In this document: positions 63,925-64,000 of the stretch, piece after piece
Position numbering within the stretch: position 1 is the stretch's first letter
How the letters are laid out: each line of letters starts with the position of its first letter
NCBI RefSeq assembly: GCF_001995215.1
Contig: NZ_MUXN01000018.1
Coordinates: forward strand, 70,142 to 134,141
Length of the DNA: 64,000 nt
Source of the DNA: Amycolatopsis azurea DSM 43854
GTDB lineage: Bacteria > Actinomycetota > Actinomycetes > Mycobacteriales > Pseudonocardiaceae
Direction: 5' to 3'
Notes under the pieces: generated by a model
Databases searched by the model: none
What the model saw: only the letters and a program-made list of their open reading frames with translations
What the model was told of the DNA's origin: nothing
Made by a program: the position numbers and the translations under genes

Positions 63925-64000
63925 GCGATCCCCCTTGCCGAGGTCTGTACCGATCAGCCTCCGACCAGCGTACCTAGCGCTATCGGCCGCCACCACCGAG

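Larger units (their letters stand above)
55311..64000. mobile_element. Integrated conjugative-type element, left part (serine recombinase end)
   Basis: From just behind purL to the window end the genes are those of an actinomycete integrative element: serine recombinase, FtsK/SpoIIIE (TraB-like) translocase, DUF2637/SpdB-like membrane protein, Wbl protein, small HTH protein and XRE/TPR regulator. Coding style is slightly less GC-rich, especially 62.2-63.9 kb. TraB-like translocases move double-stranded DNA without a relaxase. No replication protein is seen before base 64000, and the right end is outside the window. Confidence 0.8.

Overview
The sequence is uniformly GC-rich, with GTG starts, leaderless-looking promoters, a Wbl protein, F420/LLM-type oxidoreductases, DUF3558 lipoproteins and EspG/WXG100 (type VII secretion) proteins. 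This points to a filamentous actinomycete, most likely a member of the Pseudonocardiaceae such as Amycolatopsis. The genus is an inference from gene style, not from an alignment. The first ~55.3 kb reads as ordinary chromosome organised around de novo purine synthesis. From ~55.3 kb to the end of the window the sequence reads as the left part of an integrated mobile element.

Layout. 0-5.5 kb: a leftward peptide/nickel-type ABC importer operon (lipoprotein, two permeases, a double ATPase) ending in a flavin monooxygenase cut by the window edge. 5.7-15.3 kb: a secreted HNH nuclease, an unknown gene divergent from purA, an LLM oxidoreductase, an aromatic-acid-type MFS carrier, an amino-acid permease, a secreted glycerophosphodiesterase and purD. 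15.5-22.5 kb: a type VII secretion accessory/substrate island (small helical protein, DUF3558 lipoprotein, PPE-like protein, EspG, a receptor kinase with duplicated four-Cys ectodomain, an ESX-like small protein and a WXG100-lytic transglycosylase fusion), without the secretion core itself. 22.5-32.2 kb: an FAD monooxygenase with a divergent GntR-TetR fusion regulator, an aminotransferase, a methyltransferase, a threonine aldolase/HAD pair, a SigE-family sigma factor with a membrane partner, a TetR regulator and purB. 32.3-36.3 kb: a polar amino-acid ABC importer with three tandem binding proteins. 36.3-48.5 kb: MOSC protein, SAM hydrolase, purC, deacetylase-like protein, TetR, DUF418 membrane protein, a metallo-hydrolase and ArsR regulator facing an MFS exporter, and an aldehyde dehydrogenase/GMC oxidoreductase pair. 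48.5-55.3 kb: purS-purQ, an inverted heterodimeric ABC exporter, and purL.

Seven purine genes (purA, D, B, C, S, Q, L) lie in this window but mostly as single transcription units. purB, purC, purD and purL share a TANNNT hexamer 6-7 nt before a GTG start, the signature of leaderless mRNAs. PurS, PurQ and PurL together form the FGAM synthase complex.

Nearly every operon end carries one of a small set of long near-perfect palindromes. Several are present twice with the same total length and near-identical sequence, so they look like dispersed repeat families reused as terminators. The mobile element begins just inside what appears to be one such palindrome behind purL: only its left arm remains. 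The element carries a large serine recombinase, then a leftward operon of XRE/TPR-regulator-flanked genes: a small HTH protein, a Wbl protein, two small membrane proteins (one DUF2637/SpdB-like), an FtsK/SpoIIIE (TraB-like) DNA translocase, and accessory proteins. This is the gene content of an actinomycete conjugative element that moves double-stranded DNA. No relaxase or replication initiator is visible before the window ends.

There is no gap above 300 bases without a gene. I saw no tRNA, rRNA or CRISPR array.
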